This document shows positions 9,846 to 18,768 of a stretch of DNA of 64,000 bases, in pieces. Source of the stretch: Algibacter miyuki (GTDB taxonomy: Bacteria > Bacteroidota > Bacteroidia > Flavobacteriales > Flavobacteriaceae); the NCBI RefSeq assembly GCF_030409805.1, contig NZ_JAUFQP010000007.1:62001-126000 (forward strand). The letters run 5' to 3'. Both the position numbers and the translations under genes were made by a program. How positions within the stretch are numbered: position 1 is the stretch's first letter; each line of letters opens with the position of its first letter. The notes beneath the pieces were generated by a model. That model saw only the letters and a program-made list of their open reading frames with translations, made no database searches and had not been told where the DNA came from.

Positions 9846-10331
9846 ATGAGCAAACAATTTATCGCCAAAGTAAATAATAATCAGGTTTTCGAAATTTTAG
9901 AAACCGATTTATCAGCTATTGATGTTGTAAAAACTTCAGAAAACAAACAGCATATTCTTCATAAAAACACATCGTACAAAGCTGAAATTATTGAGTCAAA
10001 TTTCCTCCAAAAGACTTACAAGGTTAAGGTAAACAACACTACTTACACCATTAATATTGAAAACGAGCTTGATCAACTTATTAAAAAAATGGGATTTGAA
10101 AGCAGTTCTTCAAAACAAATTCAAACTATAAAAGCATCTATGCCGGGCTTAATTTTAGAATTACCCATAACCATTGGACAAGCAGTGAAAGAAAACGACA
10201 CTTTACTTATTTTGGAGGCAATGAAAATGGAAAACATTATTACCTCGCCTCGCGACGGCATCATCAAAGCTATTCTAGTCACAAAAGGAGATGCTGTTGA
10301 AAAACAACAACTCCTGATTGAGTTTGAATAA
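9846..10331 (+). CDS. biotin carboxyl carrier protein (acyl-CoA carboxylase)
   Basis: 161 residues. The C-terminal half (about 93-161) is a biotinyl domain with the EAMKMEN motif; Lys127 is the predicted biotinylated residue. The N-terminal half (about 1-75) is a strand-rich domain like that in the carrier region of propionyl/pyruvate-type carboxylases. It carries activated CO2 between the carboxylase and carboxyltransferase encoded next. The next gene starts 50 bp downstream. The symbol is left blank because the set may act on propionyl-CoA rather than acetyl-CoA. Confidence 0.88.
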   Translation: MSKQFIAKVNNNQVFEILETDLSAIDVVKTSENKQHILHKNTSYKAEIIESNFLQKTYKVKVNNTTYTINIENELDQLIKKMGFESSSSKQIQTIKASMPGLILELPITIGQAVKENDTLLILEAMKMENIITSPRDGIIKAILVTKGDAVEKQQLLIEFE

Positions 10332-10381
10332 ATTTAAAACCGTCGTTTTAACCAGAATAAAAAAGAATAAACGCCAACTAA

Positions 10382-11824
10382 ATGAAAAAAATACTAATCG
10401 CTAACCGTGGAGAAATAGCTATTCGCGTTATAAAAACCGCAAGACGCATGGGCATAAAAACCATTGCCATATTTTCTACCGCCGACAGACATGCCCCACA
10501 TGTAAAACTTGCCGACCAAGCAGTTTGTATAGGCGAACCACCATCAAATGAATCTTATTTAAGAGGTGATAAAATTATTGAAGTAGCCAAAACATTAAAT
10601 GCCGACGCCATTCATCCCGGATATGGTTTTTTAAGTGAAAATGCTGGTTTCGCTGAATTATGCGAAGCTAATAATATCATTTTTATTGGTCCAAAATCAA
10701 AAGCTATAAAAATTATGGGCAGTAAGTTAGCTGCCAAAGATGCTGTTAAAAAATACAACATCCCTATGGTTCCTGGTATTGATGAAGCCATAACCGATGT
10801 TGAAAAAGCAAAAAACATTGCAAAAACAATAGGATTCCCCATTTTAATAAAAGCATCGGCCGGCGGTGGCGGAAAAGGCATGCGTATTGTTGAAAAAGAA
10901 ACTGATTTAGAATCGCAAATGAATCGCGCTATCAGCGAAGCGACTTCCGCCTTTGGAGATGGATCAGTTTTTATCGAAAAATACGTGAATTCACCGCGAC
11001 ATATCGAAATTCAAATTATGGCGGATAGTCATGGCAATGTCTTACATTTTTTTGAACGTGAGTGCAGTATTCAGCGTCGTCATCAAAAAGTAGTCGAAGA
11101 GGCTCCTTCTTGTGTTCTTTCGCCGCAATTACGCTCCGAAATGGGAGAAGCCGCCATAAAAGTAGCCAAAGCCTGTGATTATTTAGGAGCCGGAACCGTA
11201 GAGTTTTTATTAGATGAACATCAAAATTTTTATTTCTTAGAAATGAATACTCGCTTACAAGTGGAGCACCCGGTAACCGAATTAATTACCGGAGTAGATT
11301 TGGTGGAACTACAAATAAAAGTCGCGAGAGGCGAAGCACTTCATCTAAAACAAGACGATCTTAAAATTAACGGACACGCTTTAGAATTACGGGTTTATGC
11401 CGAAGACCCTTTAAATGATTTCCTTCCTAGCGTTGGACATTTAGATGTTTACAAAATCCCGGAAGGTGAAGGAATTCGCGTAGACAACGGCTTTGAGCAA
11501 GGCATGGATATTCCTATTTATTACGACCCGATGTTATCAAAACTAATCACCTACGAAAAAACTCGCGAAGAAGCGATTGCCCTGATGATAAAAGCGATTA
11601 ATGATTTTCACGTAGAAGGCATCGAAACCACTTTACCCTTCGGACAATTTGTTTGCAATCACGACGCATTTCGTTCAGGTGATTTCGATACGCATTTTGT
11701 GAAAAAATATTATAATCCTGAAACACTTAAAGCGGAAAACGAAACTAAAGCTAAAATTGCGGCACTTATTGCTGTAAAACACTATTTAGAAGATCAAAAA
11801 CAATTAAGACTTCCGAATAAATAG
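10382..11824 (+). CDS. accC: biotin carboxylase subunit of acyl-CoA carboxylase
   Basis: 480 residues, slightly longer than E. coli AccC. ATP-grasp enzyme that carboxylates biotin on the carrier protein. Seen in order: KKILIANRGEIAIRVI at the N-terminus, HPGYGFLSENAGFAE (about 78-92), the Gly-rich ATP loop KASAGGGGKGMRIV (about 157-170), ERECSIQRRHQKVVEEAPS (about 226-244), and the active-site strand FLEMNTRLQVEHPVTELITG (about 287-306). All expected residues are present. The neighbours are the carrier protein and an acyl-CoA carboxyltransferase, so this set probably works as one complex. Confidence 0.92.
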   Translation: MKKILIANRGEIAIRVIKTARRMGIKTIAIFSTADRHAPHVKLADQAVCIGEPPSNESYLRGDKIIEVAKTLNADAIHPGYGFLSENAGFAELCEANNIIFIGPKSKAIKIMGSKLAAKDAVKKYNIPMVPGIDEAITDVEKAKNIAKTIGFPILIKASAGGGGKGMRIVEKETDLESQMNRAISEATSAFGDGSVFIEKYVNSPRHIEIQIMADSHGNVLHFFERECSIQRRHQKVVEEAPSCVLSPQLRSEMGEAAIKVAKACDYLGAGTVEFLLDEHQNFYFLEMNTRLQVEHPVTELITGVDLVELQIKVARGEALHLKQDDLKINGHALELRVYAEDPLNDFLPSVGHLDVYKIPEGEGIRVDNGFEQGMDIPIYYDPMLSKLITYEKTREEAIALMIKAINDFHVEGIETTLPFGQFVCNHDAFRSGDFDTHFVKKYYNPETLKAENETKAKIAALIAVKHYLEDQKQLRLPNK

Positions 11825-11880
11825 TCCCTGAAAACAAGTTTCAATTAAAAAAATAGCGTTCACCCTATATAAAACATCAC

Positions 11881-13422
11881 ATGGATTCAAAAATAAACAA
11901 ACTTAACAACCGCATTGCACAGGCACATTTAGGCGGTGGACAAAAACGCATCGATAAACAACACGCTAAGAAAAAGCTAACCGCACGCGAACGTGTTAAT
12001 TATATTATAGACGAAGGTTCTTTTGAAGAAATCGGCATTTTAGTAACCCACCGAACCACTGATTTCGGCATGGAAAACGAAGTCTATTTTGGCGATGGTG
12101 TTATTACCGGCTACGGCACAATCAACGGGCGTTTGGTTTATATTTACGCTCAAGATTTTACTGTTTTCGGAGGAGCACTTTCCGAAACACATGCTGAAAA
12201 AATATGCAAAATCATGGATTTGGCAGTAAAAGTAGGGGCTCCAATAATTGGCTTAAACGATTCTGGAGGCGCACGAATTCAAGAAGGCGTACGCTCGCTT
12301 GGCGGTTATGCTGATATTTTTTTCCGAAACGTGCAAGCTTCAGGAGTTATTCCTCAGATTTCTGCCATTATGGGGCCTTGTGCGGGCGGTGCTGTGTATT
12401 CCCCAGCGATTACCGATTTCACTTTAATGGTCGAAAAAACCAGTTACATGTTTGTTACCGGGCCAAGTGTTGTAAAAACGGTTACCAATGAAGATGTTAG
12501 CAGTGAGGATTTAGGCGGCTCGCAAACTCATGCTTCAAAATCGGGGGTAGCACATAAAACATCATCAAATGATGCGGCGTGTTTAGACGATTTAAAAACG
12601 CTTTTAAGCTATTTACCACAAAACAACACCGAAACTCCAAAGAAACTTGACTTTAAGTTAGGTGATGAAATCCGTGACGTATTATCGACTATTGTTCCCG
12701 ACAACCCAAACAAGCCTTACGATATGCACAATGTAATTTCTGGGATTATTGATGCAGATTCGTTTTACGAAATTCATAAAGATTACGCTCAAAATATCAT
12801 TGTAGGTTTTGCGCGATTAGGCGGGCGAAGTATTGGTATTATTGCTAATCAGCCACAATATTTAGCCGGTGTTTTAGATGTGAACAGCTCTAAAAAAGCA
12901 GCCCGATTTACACGTTTTTGTGATAGCTTTAATATTCCTTTATTAGTACTTGTTGATGTTCCTGGTTTTTTACCTGGCACCGACCAAGAATGGAGCGGTA
13001 TTATTGTGCACGGTGCAAAACTATTATACGCTCTAAGTGAAGCTACCGTGCCGCGAGTTACCGTAATTACTAGAAAAGCTTACGGTGGCGCTTATGATGT
13101 TATGAACTCAAAACATATTGGAGCTGATTTAAATTTTGCCTGGCCAGGCGCCGAAATAGCTGTTATGGGAGCAAAAGGCGCCAGTGAAATCATCTTTAAA
13201 AATGAAATTTCAAACGCAGAAAATCCTATAGAAAAATTAGCAGAAAAGGAAGCTGAATATGCTGAACAATTCGCAAATCCGTATCGTGCAGCACAACGCG
13301 GATTCATAGACGAAGTGATCCTTCCGAACCACACCAGAAGAAAATTAATAAAAGCATATGCTATGCTTGAGGATAAAAAAGTGGTTTTACCAAAACGAAA
13401 ACACGGCAATATCCCGTTGTAA
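11881..13422 (+). CDS. acyl-CoA carboxylase beta subunit (carboxyltransferase)
   Basis: 513 residues, the size of a propionyl/methylcrotonyl-type carboxyltransferase, which fuses the functions split between AccA and AccD. Key elements are [20 protein letters not shown] (about 34-53), the oxyanion motifs [18 protein letters not shown] (about 127-144) and [16 protein letters not shown] (about 164-179), and the second crotonase half with [20 protein letters not shown] and [21 protein letters not shown]. It transfers CO2 from carboxybiotin to an acyl-CoA, most likely propionyl-CoA by family resemblance (pccB-like). Third gene of a carrier-carboxylase-transferase set. Confidence 0.9.
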   Translation: MDSKINKLNNRIAQAHLGGGQKRIDKQHAKKKLTARERVNYIIDEGSFEEIGILVTHRTTDFGMENEVYFGDGVITGYGTINGRLVYIYAQDFTVFGGALSETHAEKICKIMDLAVKVGAPIIGLNDSGGARIQEGVRSLGGYADIFFRNVQASGVIPQISAIMGPCAGGAVYSPAITDFTLMVEKTSYMFVTGPSVVKTVTNEDVSSEDLGGSQTHASKSGVAHKTSSNDAACLDDLKTLLSYLPQNNTETPKKLDFKLGDEIRDVLSTIVPDNPNKPYDMHNVISGIIDADSFYEIHKDYAQNIIVGFARLGGRSIGIIANQPQYLAGVLDVNSSKKAARFTRFCDSFNIPLLVLVDVPGFLPGTDQEWSGIIVHGAKLLYALSEATVPRVTVITRKAYGGAYDVMNSKHIGADLNFAWPGAEIAVMGAKGASEIIFKNEISNAENPIEKLAEKEAEYAEQFANPYRAAQRGFIDEVILPNHTRRKLIKAYAMLEDKKVVLPKRKHGNIPL

Positions 13423-13473
13423 TACCTGTAGATTTAATTAGTCTTAAAAAAAATCTCGTTATTCAGGCTAAAA

Positions 13474-14085
13474 CTATTTCATTTTAACTATTTGGGAATT
13501 GTACATAAACGTATCTTGCCAGCGCTCAAAACGGGCATCGAACTTTTCTGCGAATACTAAATACTGGCATTTCCCAATACTTTCAGGTGTTCTTGTTACT
13601 TCTGCAAAATTATTATTTCTAAATAAAAACTCTGCATCTTCAACAATGCACATTTGCAACCTATTTAAATTCACGGCGTTTAAATAGAATAATTTATTTA
13701 AACGTTTTGGTGTAGCAATAATAATATCGGTACCATAATAAATTTCATCACGTTGATCATCAATGTTCTTTTCATCATAAGCACAATACACGCGTAAATC
13801 GGTACCACGTTTAAAACTATTAAATTCTAATTCTAGATCTAAAGCCGTTTGTTTATCTTTTACATAAATTAAGGCACGCGGCGCATCTTCAAAAGAACTT
13901 TTCAATTTCTGAATAACACTTATAATAATACTAGTTGTTTTTCCTGCATCTTTAGGTGCGATAATAAACATGCTTGAACCGCCTTTAATTTTAGATAAAA
14001 TTTCTTTCTGAAGCGGTAATGGCGTTTCAATTCCTTTGTTTGCTAAATTATCTTTTAGGGGTTCGATTATTTTTTTAAATGACAT
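13474..14085 (-). CDS. DEAD-box-like NTPase domain protein, lacking helicase C domain
   Basis: 203 residues from the ATG at 14085; an upstream ATG at 14181 would add 32 residues of poor composition read through a terminator. A Q-motif-like opening (GIETPLPLQKEIL) is followed by a Walker A loop written APKDAGKTTS, motif Ia-like RALIYVKDK, GTDIIIATPKRL, and a degenerate Walker B/DEAD (VEDAEFLF). The protein ends after domain 1, so the RecA-like domain 2 needed for normal helicase action is absent. Short helicase-like proteins of this kind occur as stand-alone genes in Flavobacteriia. Role unknown. The frame is intact, so it is not simply a pseudogene. Confidence 0.7.
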   Translation of the reverse strand: MSFKKIIEPLKDNLANKGIETPLPLQKEILSKIKGGSSMFIIAPKDAGKTTSIIISVIQKLKSSFEDAPRALIYVKDKQTALDLELEFNSFKRGTDLRVYCAYDEKNIDDQRDEIYYGTDIIIATPKRLNKLFYLNAVNLNRLQMCIVEDAEFLFRNNNFAEVTRTPESIGKCQYLVFAEKFDARFERWQDTFMYNSQIVKMK

Positions 14086-14152
14086 AAAATGAAGTTCTTT
14101 TTTATAGATTTCAAAGATAGGCTTTTCAACACCCAAAACAGAAACCTTAAAA

Positions 14153-14185
14153 ACAAAAAAAAGGCACTCATTGCTGAACACCTTT
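14153..14185 (-). terminator. rho-independent terminator after the YceI gene
   Basis: On the minus strand AAAGG...CCTTT closes an 11-bp wobble-containing stem with a GCAA loop, followed by eight or more T. It lies 25 bp after the YceI stop. Confidence 0.75.
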
Positions 14186-14209
14186 CTGTATAACTTATTT
14201 AAGTTGATA

Positions 14210-14788
14210 TTAGAACTCTAAATCGGCTACTAAATCAAACTCATCATAAATTGCTTTATCTTTCAAACCTTCGAAAAAACTTGTTGAACCATACTGAACA
14301 CCATATTTTGTTCTATCTATTTTAAGGTTCGCAGTTGCTTTATTTCCGTAGATAGACATTGTAAACGTCTCTGGATTTGTTTTTCCTTTAATGGTTAAAT
14401 TTCCAGAAACCTGATACGCGTTTTTACCAGAAGCTTTCACTTCTGTGAATTCTAAAGTAGCAGTATTGTGTTTATCTACTCCAAAGAAATCGTCAGATTT
14501 TAAATGCCCTTCAAGTTTCCCTTTATATTCACCTTCCATATCGGTAGAAATAATCGTGGTCATATCGATAACAAAGTTACCTCCTACTAGCTTGTCTCCT
14601 TCAAAACTTAACGAGCCCGATTGAATAGCAATAGTACCTTCGTGAGAACCAGTTACTTTATAACCTTTCCAAACTACTTTGCTACTTTCTGTTTTAACTT
14701 CTTTCTTTTCCTTGTCAATCGTTGTAAAAGCAAAAGTAAATACTGCGACAATAGCAACTAACGCTAAATTTTTAATGGTGTTTTTCAT
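14210..14788 (-). CDS. YceI family periplasmic protein
   Basis: 192 residues. The signal peptide is at residues 1-22 (KNLALVAIVAVFTFAFT) and then a YceI lipocalin-like barrel: VVWKGYKVTGSHEGTIAI, GNFVIDMTTIISTD, LEGHLKSDDFFGVDKHNTATL, VSGNLTIKGKTNPETF and DRTKYGVQYGS. YceI-fold proteins bind isoprenoid or fatty-amide ligands in a hydrophobic cavity; the ligand here is unknown. It stands alone with its own terminator, opposite in direction to the MFS gene. No neighbouring polyisoprenoid enzyme is visible. Confidence 0.93.
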   Translation of the reverse strand: MKNTIKNLALVAIVAVFTFAFTTIDKEKKEVKTESSKVVWKGYKVTGSHEGTIAIQSGSLSFEGDKLVGGNFVIDMTTIISTDMEGEYKGKLEGHLKSDDFFGVDKHNTATLEFTEVKASGKNAYQVSGNLTIKGKTNPETFTMSIYGNKATANLKIDRTKYGVQYGSTSFFEGLKDKAIYDEFDLVADLEF

Positions 14789-14932
14789 AATAATATAATT
14801 AATGTTTTGTTTAAAATTAAAGATACAAAGATGCCGCTGTTTTTCCTGTTAAAAAATAATGTAGCTTACCTAATTAGGTTAATCTAGTTTAACATGATTT
14901 TTTATTTAATTCGGCATTGTGAATTTCATTAG

Positions 14933-15517
14933 CTATTTTTCGAATACCAATTGGCTTTTAATTTTACTGAGAAACTCCTTAGTCATCCCGAGATAAGATG
15001 CGACTAAATACTGCGGAATGCGTTTTTCTATTTTAGGGTATTCATTTTTAAAGAAAAGATAACGCTCCTTGGCGGAAAGACTAAGGTTTCGAATAATTCG
15101 CTTTTGAGACGCTGCAAAAGCACGCTCTACAATTTGCCTAAAAAATCGTTCTAAACTTGGTATTTCGGCGTATAACATTTCCGAAGTATCATAAGAAAAA
15201 ACAGCAACCTCCGTATCCTCTAAACATTGCACACTGAAATCGGCTGGAGTTTGCGTGATATAACTTCCCATATCCGAAGTCCACCAATCTTTAATAGCAA
15301 ACATAAGCACATGCTCCTGCCCTTCTTTGTCTAAATAAAATGTTTTGGTACAGCCCGAAATTACAAAACAAACGTGCTTACAAACATCTCCTTGCTGAAT
15401 AATATATTGTCCTTTTAAATATTTACGGTAGCTAACCTTGGACTCTAAAAACGCCCTCTCTCCAGGTGTTAAAGTGATACGGGTTTTTATATAATCAAAA
15501 AGCGGTTTTAGTTTCAT
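14933..15517 (-). CDS. Crp/Fnr family regulator (cyclic-nucleotide-binding-like)
   Basis: 194 residues. Residues 20-125 form the cNMP-binding-type beta roll (RKYLKGQYIIQQGDVCKHVC, FVISGCTKTFYLDKEGQEHV, CLEDTEVAVFSY), and the C-terminal part has a short Crp-type helix-turn-helix (QYLVASYLGMTKEFLSKIKS). The phosphate-binding Arg/Ser pair of true cAMP binders is not evident, as in many Bacteroidota paralogues. It is divergent from the MFS efflux gene with about 98 bp between starts, which suggests it may control that pump; this is inference. Confidence 0.88.
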   Translation of the reverse strand: MKLKPLFDYIKTRITLTPGERAFLESKVSYRKYLKGQYIIQQGDVCKHVCFVISGCTKTFYLDKEGQEHVLMFAIKDWWTSDMGSYITQTPADFSVQCLEDTEVAVFSYDTSEMLYAEIPSLERFFRQIVERAFAASQKRIIRNLSLSAKERYLFFKNEYPKIEKRIPQYLVASYLGMTKEFLSKIKSQLVFEK

Positions 15518-15603
15518 TTACACATGTTTCTTGCTATCAAATTTAGTGATAATATTATAACGTTAATAAATGTTAATTGAATACCTGTAGATTTATAATA
15601 TTT

Positions 15604-15611
15604 TACCTTTG
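15604..15611 (+). promoter_or_regulatory. -7 promoter box of the MFS gene
   Basis: TACCTTTG matches TAnnTTTG and ends five bases before the ATG at 15616, implying an almost leaderless transcript. The nearest TTG (15577-15579) is at a longer than usual spacing, so this is tentative. Confidence 0.4.
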
Positions 15612-15615
15612 CGCG

Positions 15616-16821
15616 ATGGAAAAACAAAAAAAGGTAAAGTTTGAATTCGTGGCTTTAATGGCATCTTTAATGTCTATTGTTGCTTTAACGATTGATGCAC
15701 TTTTACCAGCTTTACCAGAAATTGGAGCTTCGCTAGGCGCAACAAGCTCAAGCCAGAACCAACTTTTAATTACCATGATTTTTTTAGGTATTGGTTTTGG
15801 TCAACTTATTTTTGGGCCTATTTCTGATAGTTTCGGACGTAAACCTATTGTTTATGTTGGTTTCCTAATTTTTATTATTGCCAGTATTATTTGCGTAACA
15901 ACCAAAAATTACGAAATGATGCTTTTTGGCCGTATTCTGCAAGGTATTGGTTTGTCTTCCCCTAGAAGTTTAAGTACTTCCATGATTCGTGATGAATTTA
16001 GCGGCGATTATATGGCTAAAATTCTATCCTTTGTGGTCATGTTTTTTATTTTAGTACCCATTATAGCCCCCATGTTTGGACAATTTTTAATCAACCTTTT
16101 TAATTGGCAAGCTATATTTTATTTCAACCTCATTTTTGGTTTAATTATCATGATTTGGTTTTGGCTCAGACAACCCGAAACCTTACCAAAAGAAAAACGC
16201 ATAAAACTCTCCCCACACCTATTTATTAGTGGAACCAAAGAATTTCTTAAACATAAAGAATCTGTAGCATTTACTTTAGTTTCTGGTTTTATTACGGGCT
16301 CGTTCATGGTATACTTAAGTACCTCTCAACAAATTTTTCAGGAACAATATAATTTAGCTGAAATGTTTCCGTATATATTTGCTAGCCTTGCTATTTCCAT
16401 TGGTTTTGCGACGTTTTTAAACAGTCAATTAGTAGAGCGTTTTGGCATGATGAAAATTGCATATTACTCAACACTAGCCTATGCTTTTATTTCTGTTTTA
16501 TATGTTATTTTATTCTCATCTGGGCAAAACCCGAGCATTTACACGCTTATTTCCTTTTTAGCTTTACAATTTTTTGCGGTTGGTTTTTTATTCGGAAACT
16601 TAAGAGCATTAGCCATGCAACCCCTTGGGCATATTGCAGGTATTGGCGCCGCAATAAACGGTTTTTTCTCAACAGTTTTAGCTGTGCCTATTGCTCATTA
16701 TATTGGTAGTTTTGTAAAAACATCGGTTTTACCGCTCTTTATTGGTTTTTCTATTTTCGGTGTATTATCTATTCTTGTTTTTCTAATTTTGAAACGTAAA
16801 AAGAGATTAATAACCACATAA
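15616..16821 (+). CDS. Bcr/CflA-type MFS drug efflux transporter
   Basis: 401 residues with 12 predicted membrane helices. The Bcr/CflA signatures are ALTIDALLPALPEIG in helix 1, FGPISDSFGRKPIVYVG between helices 2 and 3 (the MFS loop motif GxxxDxxGRKP), and LGRILQGIGLSSPRSLSTSMIRDEF in helix 4/5. Proton-driven export of small molecules from the cytoplasm is the family function; the substrate is unknown. The ATG at 15616 is preferred over one at 15577, which adds a Cys/Phe-rich stretch and would overlap the probable promoter. The divergent Crp-family gene is a candidate regulator. Confidence 0.9.
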   Translation: MEKQKKVKFEFVALMASLMSIVALTIDALLPALPEIGASLGATSSSQNQLLITMIFLGIGFGQLIFGPISDSFGRKPIVYVGFLIFIIASIICVTTKNYEMMLFGRILQGIGLSSPRSLSTSMIRDEFSGDYMAKILSFVVMFFILVPIIAPMFGQFLINLFNWQAIFYFNLIFGLIIMIWFWLRQPETLPKEKRIKLSPHLFISGTKEFLKHKESVAFTLVSGFITGSFMVYLSTSQQIFQEQYNLAEMFPYIFASLAISIGFATFLNSQLVERFGMMKIAYYSTLAYAFISVLYVILFSSGQNPSIYTLISFLALQFFAVGFLFGNLRALAMQPLGHIAGIGAAINGFFSTVLAVPIAHYIGSFVKTSVLPLFIGFSIFGVLSILVFLILKRKKRLITT

Positions 16822-17048
16822 TTTTTCTGAAGCCATCCGTGCTTTCAAACCCGAAAAATAAGATTAATCCTATTGTTTTTTATTTCACTCAAATATAGAA
16901 GGCTTTCATATTTTTAATAAAAGGCGATTTTAGATTGAAGTTTATCATAAATCTAGAAGCTATCACCTCTTTATTATAGAGTATTTTATCAATAAACACA
17001 CAATTCAACTTTACATTACATAAGCTTCCACGCCAATAAAAACTTTCG

Positions 17049-17056
17049 TAATTTTG
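17049..17056 (+). promoter_or_regulatory. -7 promoter box upstream of the gatA operon
   Basis: TAATTTTG fits TAnnTTTG, 39 bp before the 89-residue gene that precedes gatA. No good -33 TTG is seen at standard spacing. Confidence 0.45.
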
Positions 17057-17095
17057 CTAGCTTATAAGTTTCACTTAGTAACTAAAATTTAAGAC

Positions 17096-17365
17096 ATGAG
17101 TAAAATTATGACCGTCGACATTTTGTCGAGTATTAAAGGTGCACAACCCTCCGAGGCTGTCAATAAATTATTTGATGTGATAAAGAATGCACAGCCAACA
17201 AATAATAAAACCTCTAATAATAATGGTAATAATAGCGTGTTGATAAACGATTTAAGAGACGATGTTGTTATTGAAAGTTCTGCAATTGAAAAACAGATCA
17301 TCATCGAAAACTTTCCGAAGGAAAAAAACGGATATTTAGTAGTCTCTAAAGTGATAGAAGAATAA
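17096..17365 (+). CDS. small protein of unknown function upstream of gatA
   Basis: 89 residues, acidic to neutral, with an Asn-rich low-complexity linker (residues 36-48, NNKTSNNNGNNSV) between two short conserved-looking ends (MTVDILSSIKGAQPSEAVN and EKNGYLVVSKVIEE). It ends two bases before the gatA start, so it is in the gatA/gatB-aspS operon. Its size and place would suit GatC, the 90-100-residue third subunit, but the sequence does not resemble the GatC helical pattern. No family is recognised. No membrane segment or signal peptide is seen. Confidence 0.7.
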   Translation: MSKIMTVDILSSIKGAQPSEAVNKLFDVIKNAQPTNNKTSNNNGNNSVLINDLRDDVVIESSAIEKQIIIENFPKEKNGYLVVSKVIEE

Positions 17366-17367
17366 AT

Positions 17368-18768
17368 ATGGATTCTCAAATACTCAAAATCCATCAGCAA
17401 TTGGTGGATAAAGAAATAACTTGCACAGCATTAGTGCAAGACAAATTAGCCCAATTAAAACCAAACACGCACAATACGGTTAACGCCATGTTGGATTCTA
17501 TGGCGCTAGATTTAGCAGCCAAAGTAGATGCTAAAATTGCCAACGGTGAAACTATTGGTTTGCTAGAAGGCATTCCTTTTGGTATTAAAGATGTTTACAT
17601 GGTTCAGGGTACGCTAACAACAGCGAGTTCTAACCTGTTAAAAAACTACAAAGCAGCATATACAGCAACGGCTATCCAGAATTTGTTGGATGCAGGCGCT
17701 ATTCCATTGGTAAAAGAAAATTGCGATAGTTTTGGTCATGGTTCATCTTCAGAAAACACCATTTTTGGCGCGGTAAAAAACGCTATAAATCCCGACTTAG
17801 TTGGTGGTGGTTCTAGTGGTGGCTCTGCAGTAAACGTTGCAAAAAATTACACCGTTTTTTCTATTGGTGGCGATACAGGAGGTTCGGTTCGCCAACCTGC
17901 TGGTTACAATAATGTTTATGGTTTAAAACCAAGTTACGGTCGTATTTCTCGTTATGGTTTAATGGCTTACGCATCGTCTACAGACTGCGTTGGACCTATT
18001 GCACAATCTATCGAAGATATTCGTATTGTACTAAACGTAATGAGTGGTAAAGATATTAAAGATCAAACCTCTTACGCTTCCGCGGAAATATCTCAGGCGC
18101 AAATTTTAAATTCCGAAGGCATCAAAACCGTTGGATACTTTAAAAACTTTATTGATAGCCCAGCGATTGACCCCAAAGTAAAAGCCGATTTTTTACAAGC
18201 TATCGAAAAAATAAAAGCAAAAGGTATTGAAGTTAAAGCGTTAGATTTCTTTGAATCTGAAACTTTAGTATCTACATATTATACTTTGGCTATGGCCGAA
18301 ACTGCTTCTAACCTATCTCGTTTAGACGGTACAAATTACGGTAACAGAATTGAAGGTGATACTTTAAAAGAAACCTATTCGGTAACACGTTCGGAGAATT
18401 TTTCTGAAGAAACAAAACGCCGTATCGTTGGTGGAAATCAAGTATTATCACAAGGATTTTCCGATGAAATTTATTTGAAAGGCTTAGCACTTCGTGACAC
18501 TATTTCTTCAAATTTCGAAAACGATTTTAAAAATGTAGATATCATCCTTTCACCAGTAACACCAAATACGCCTCCAAAAATTGGCGACAGTTTAAAAGAT
18601 CCGCACGCCATGTATTTATCCGATGCTTATACCGTTGGTTTCAGCTTAGGGCAATTACCCACTTTAACTGTTCCACAAGGTACAGCAACTGGTTTACAAA
18701 TTACGGCAGCAAAACATAATGACGAACTCGTTTTGAAGTTTGCTAACTTCTTAAAAGATACGATATAA
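17368..18768 (+). CDS. gatA: Asp/Glu-tRNA amidotransferase subunit A
   Basis: 466 residues, an amidase-signature enzyme that releases ammonia from glutamine for GatB to amidate Glu-tRNA(Gln) or Asp-tRNA(Asn). The Ser-cisSer-Lys triad is visible: Lys74 in GIPFGIKDVY, Ser149 in the GGGSSGGSA loop and nucleophile Ser173 in GGDTGGSVRQPAG. Their spacing (75 and 24) equals that of characterised GatA. It is slightly shorter than E. coli-type amidases and standard for GatA. Its stop overlaps the start of the gatB-aspS gene by one base, so the subunits are translationally coupled. Confidence 0.93.
   Translation: MDSQILKIHQQLVDKEITCTALVQDKLAQLKPNTHNTVNAMLDSMALDLAAKVDAKIANGETIGLLEGIPFGIKDVYMVQGTLTTASSNLLKNYKAAYTATAIQNLLDAGAIPLVKENCDSFGHGSSSENTIFGAVKNAINPDLVGGGSSGGSAVNVAKNYTVFSIGGDTGGSVRQPAGYNNVYGLKPSYGRISRYGLMAYASSTDCVGPIAQSIEDIRIVLNVMSGKDIKDQTSYASAEISQAQILNSEGIKTVGYFKNFIDSPAIDPKVKADFLQAIEKIKAKGIEVKALDFFESETLVSTYYTLAMAETASNLSRLDGTNYGNRIEGDTLKETYSVTRSENFSEETKRRIVGGNQVLSQGFSDEIYLKGLALRDTISSNFENDFKNVDIILSPVTPNTPPKIGDSLKDPHAMYLSDAYTVGFSLGQLPTLTVPQGTATGLQITAAKHNDELVLKFANFLKDTI

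Noticed and set aside
9586..9849. 87-codon open frame after tRNA-Phe
   Set aside because: It starts inside the tRNA gene, has Ser/His/Gln-rich non-coding composition and ends at the start of the carrier-protein gene.
13421..15595. 16-bp match AATACCTGTAGATTTA at 13421 and 15580
   Set aside because: A few 16-bp matches are expected by chance in 64 kb of AT-rich DNA, and the two sites share no wider context.
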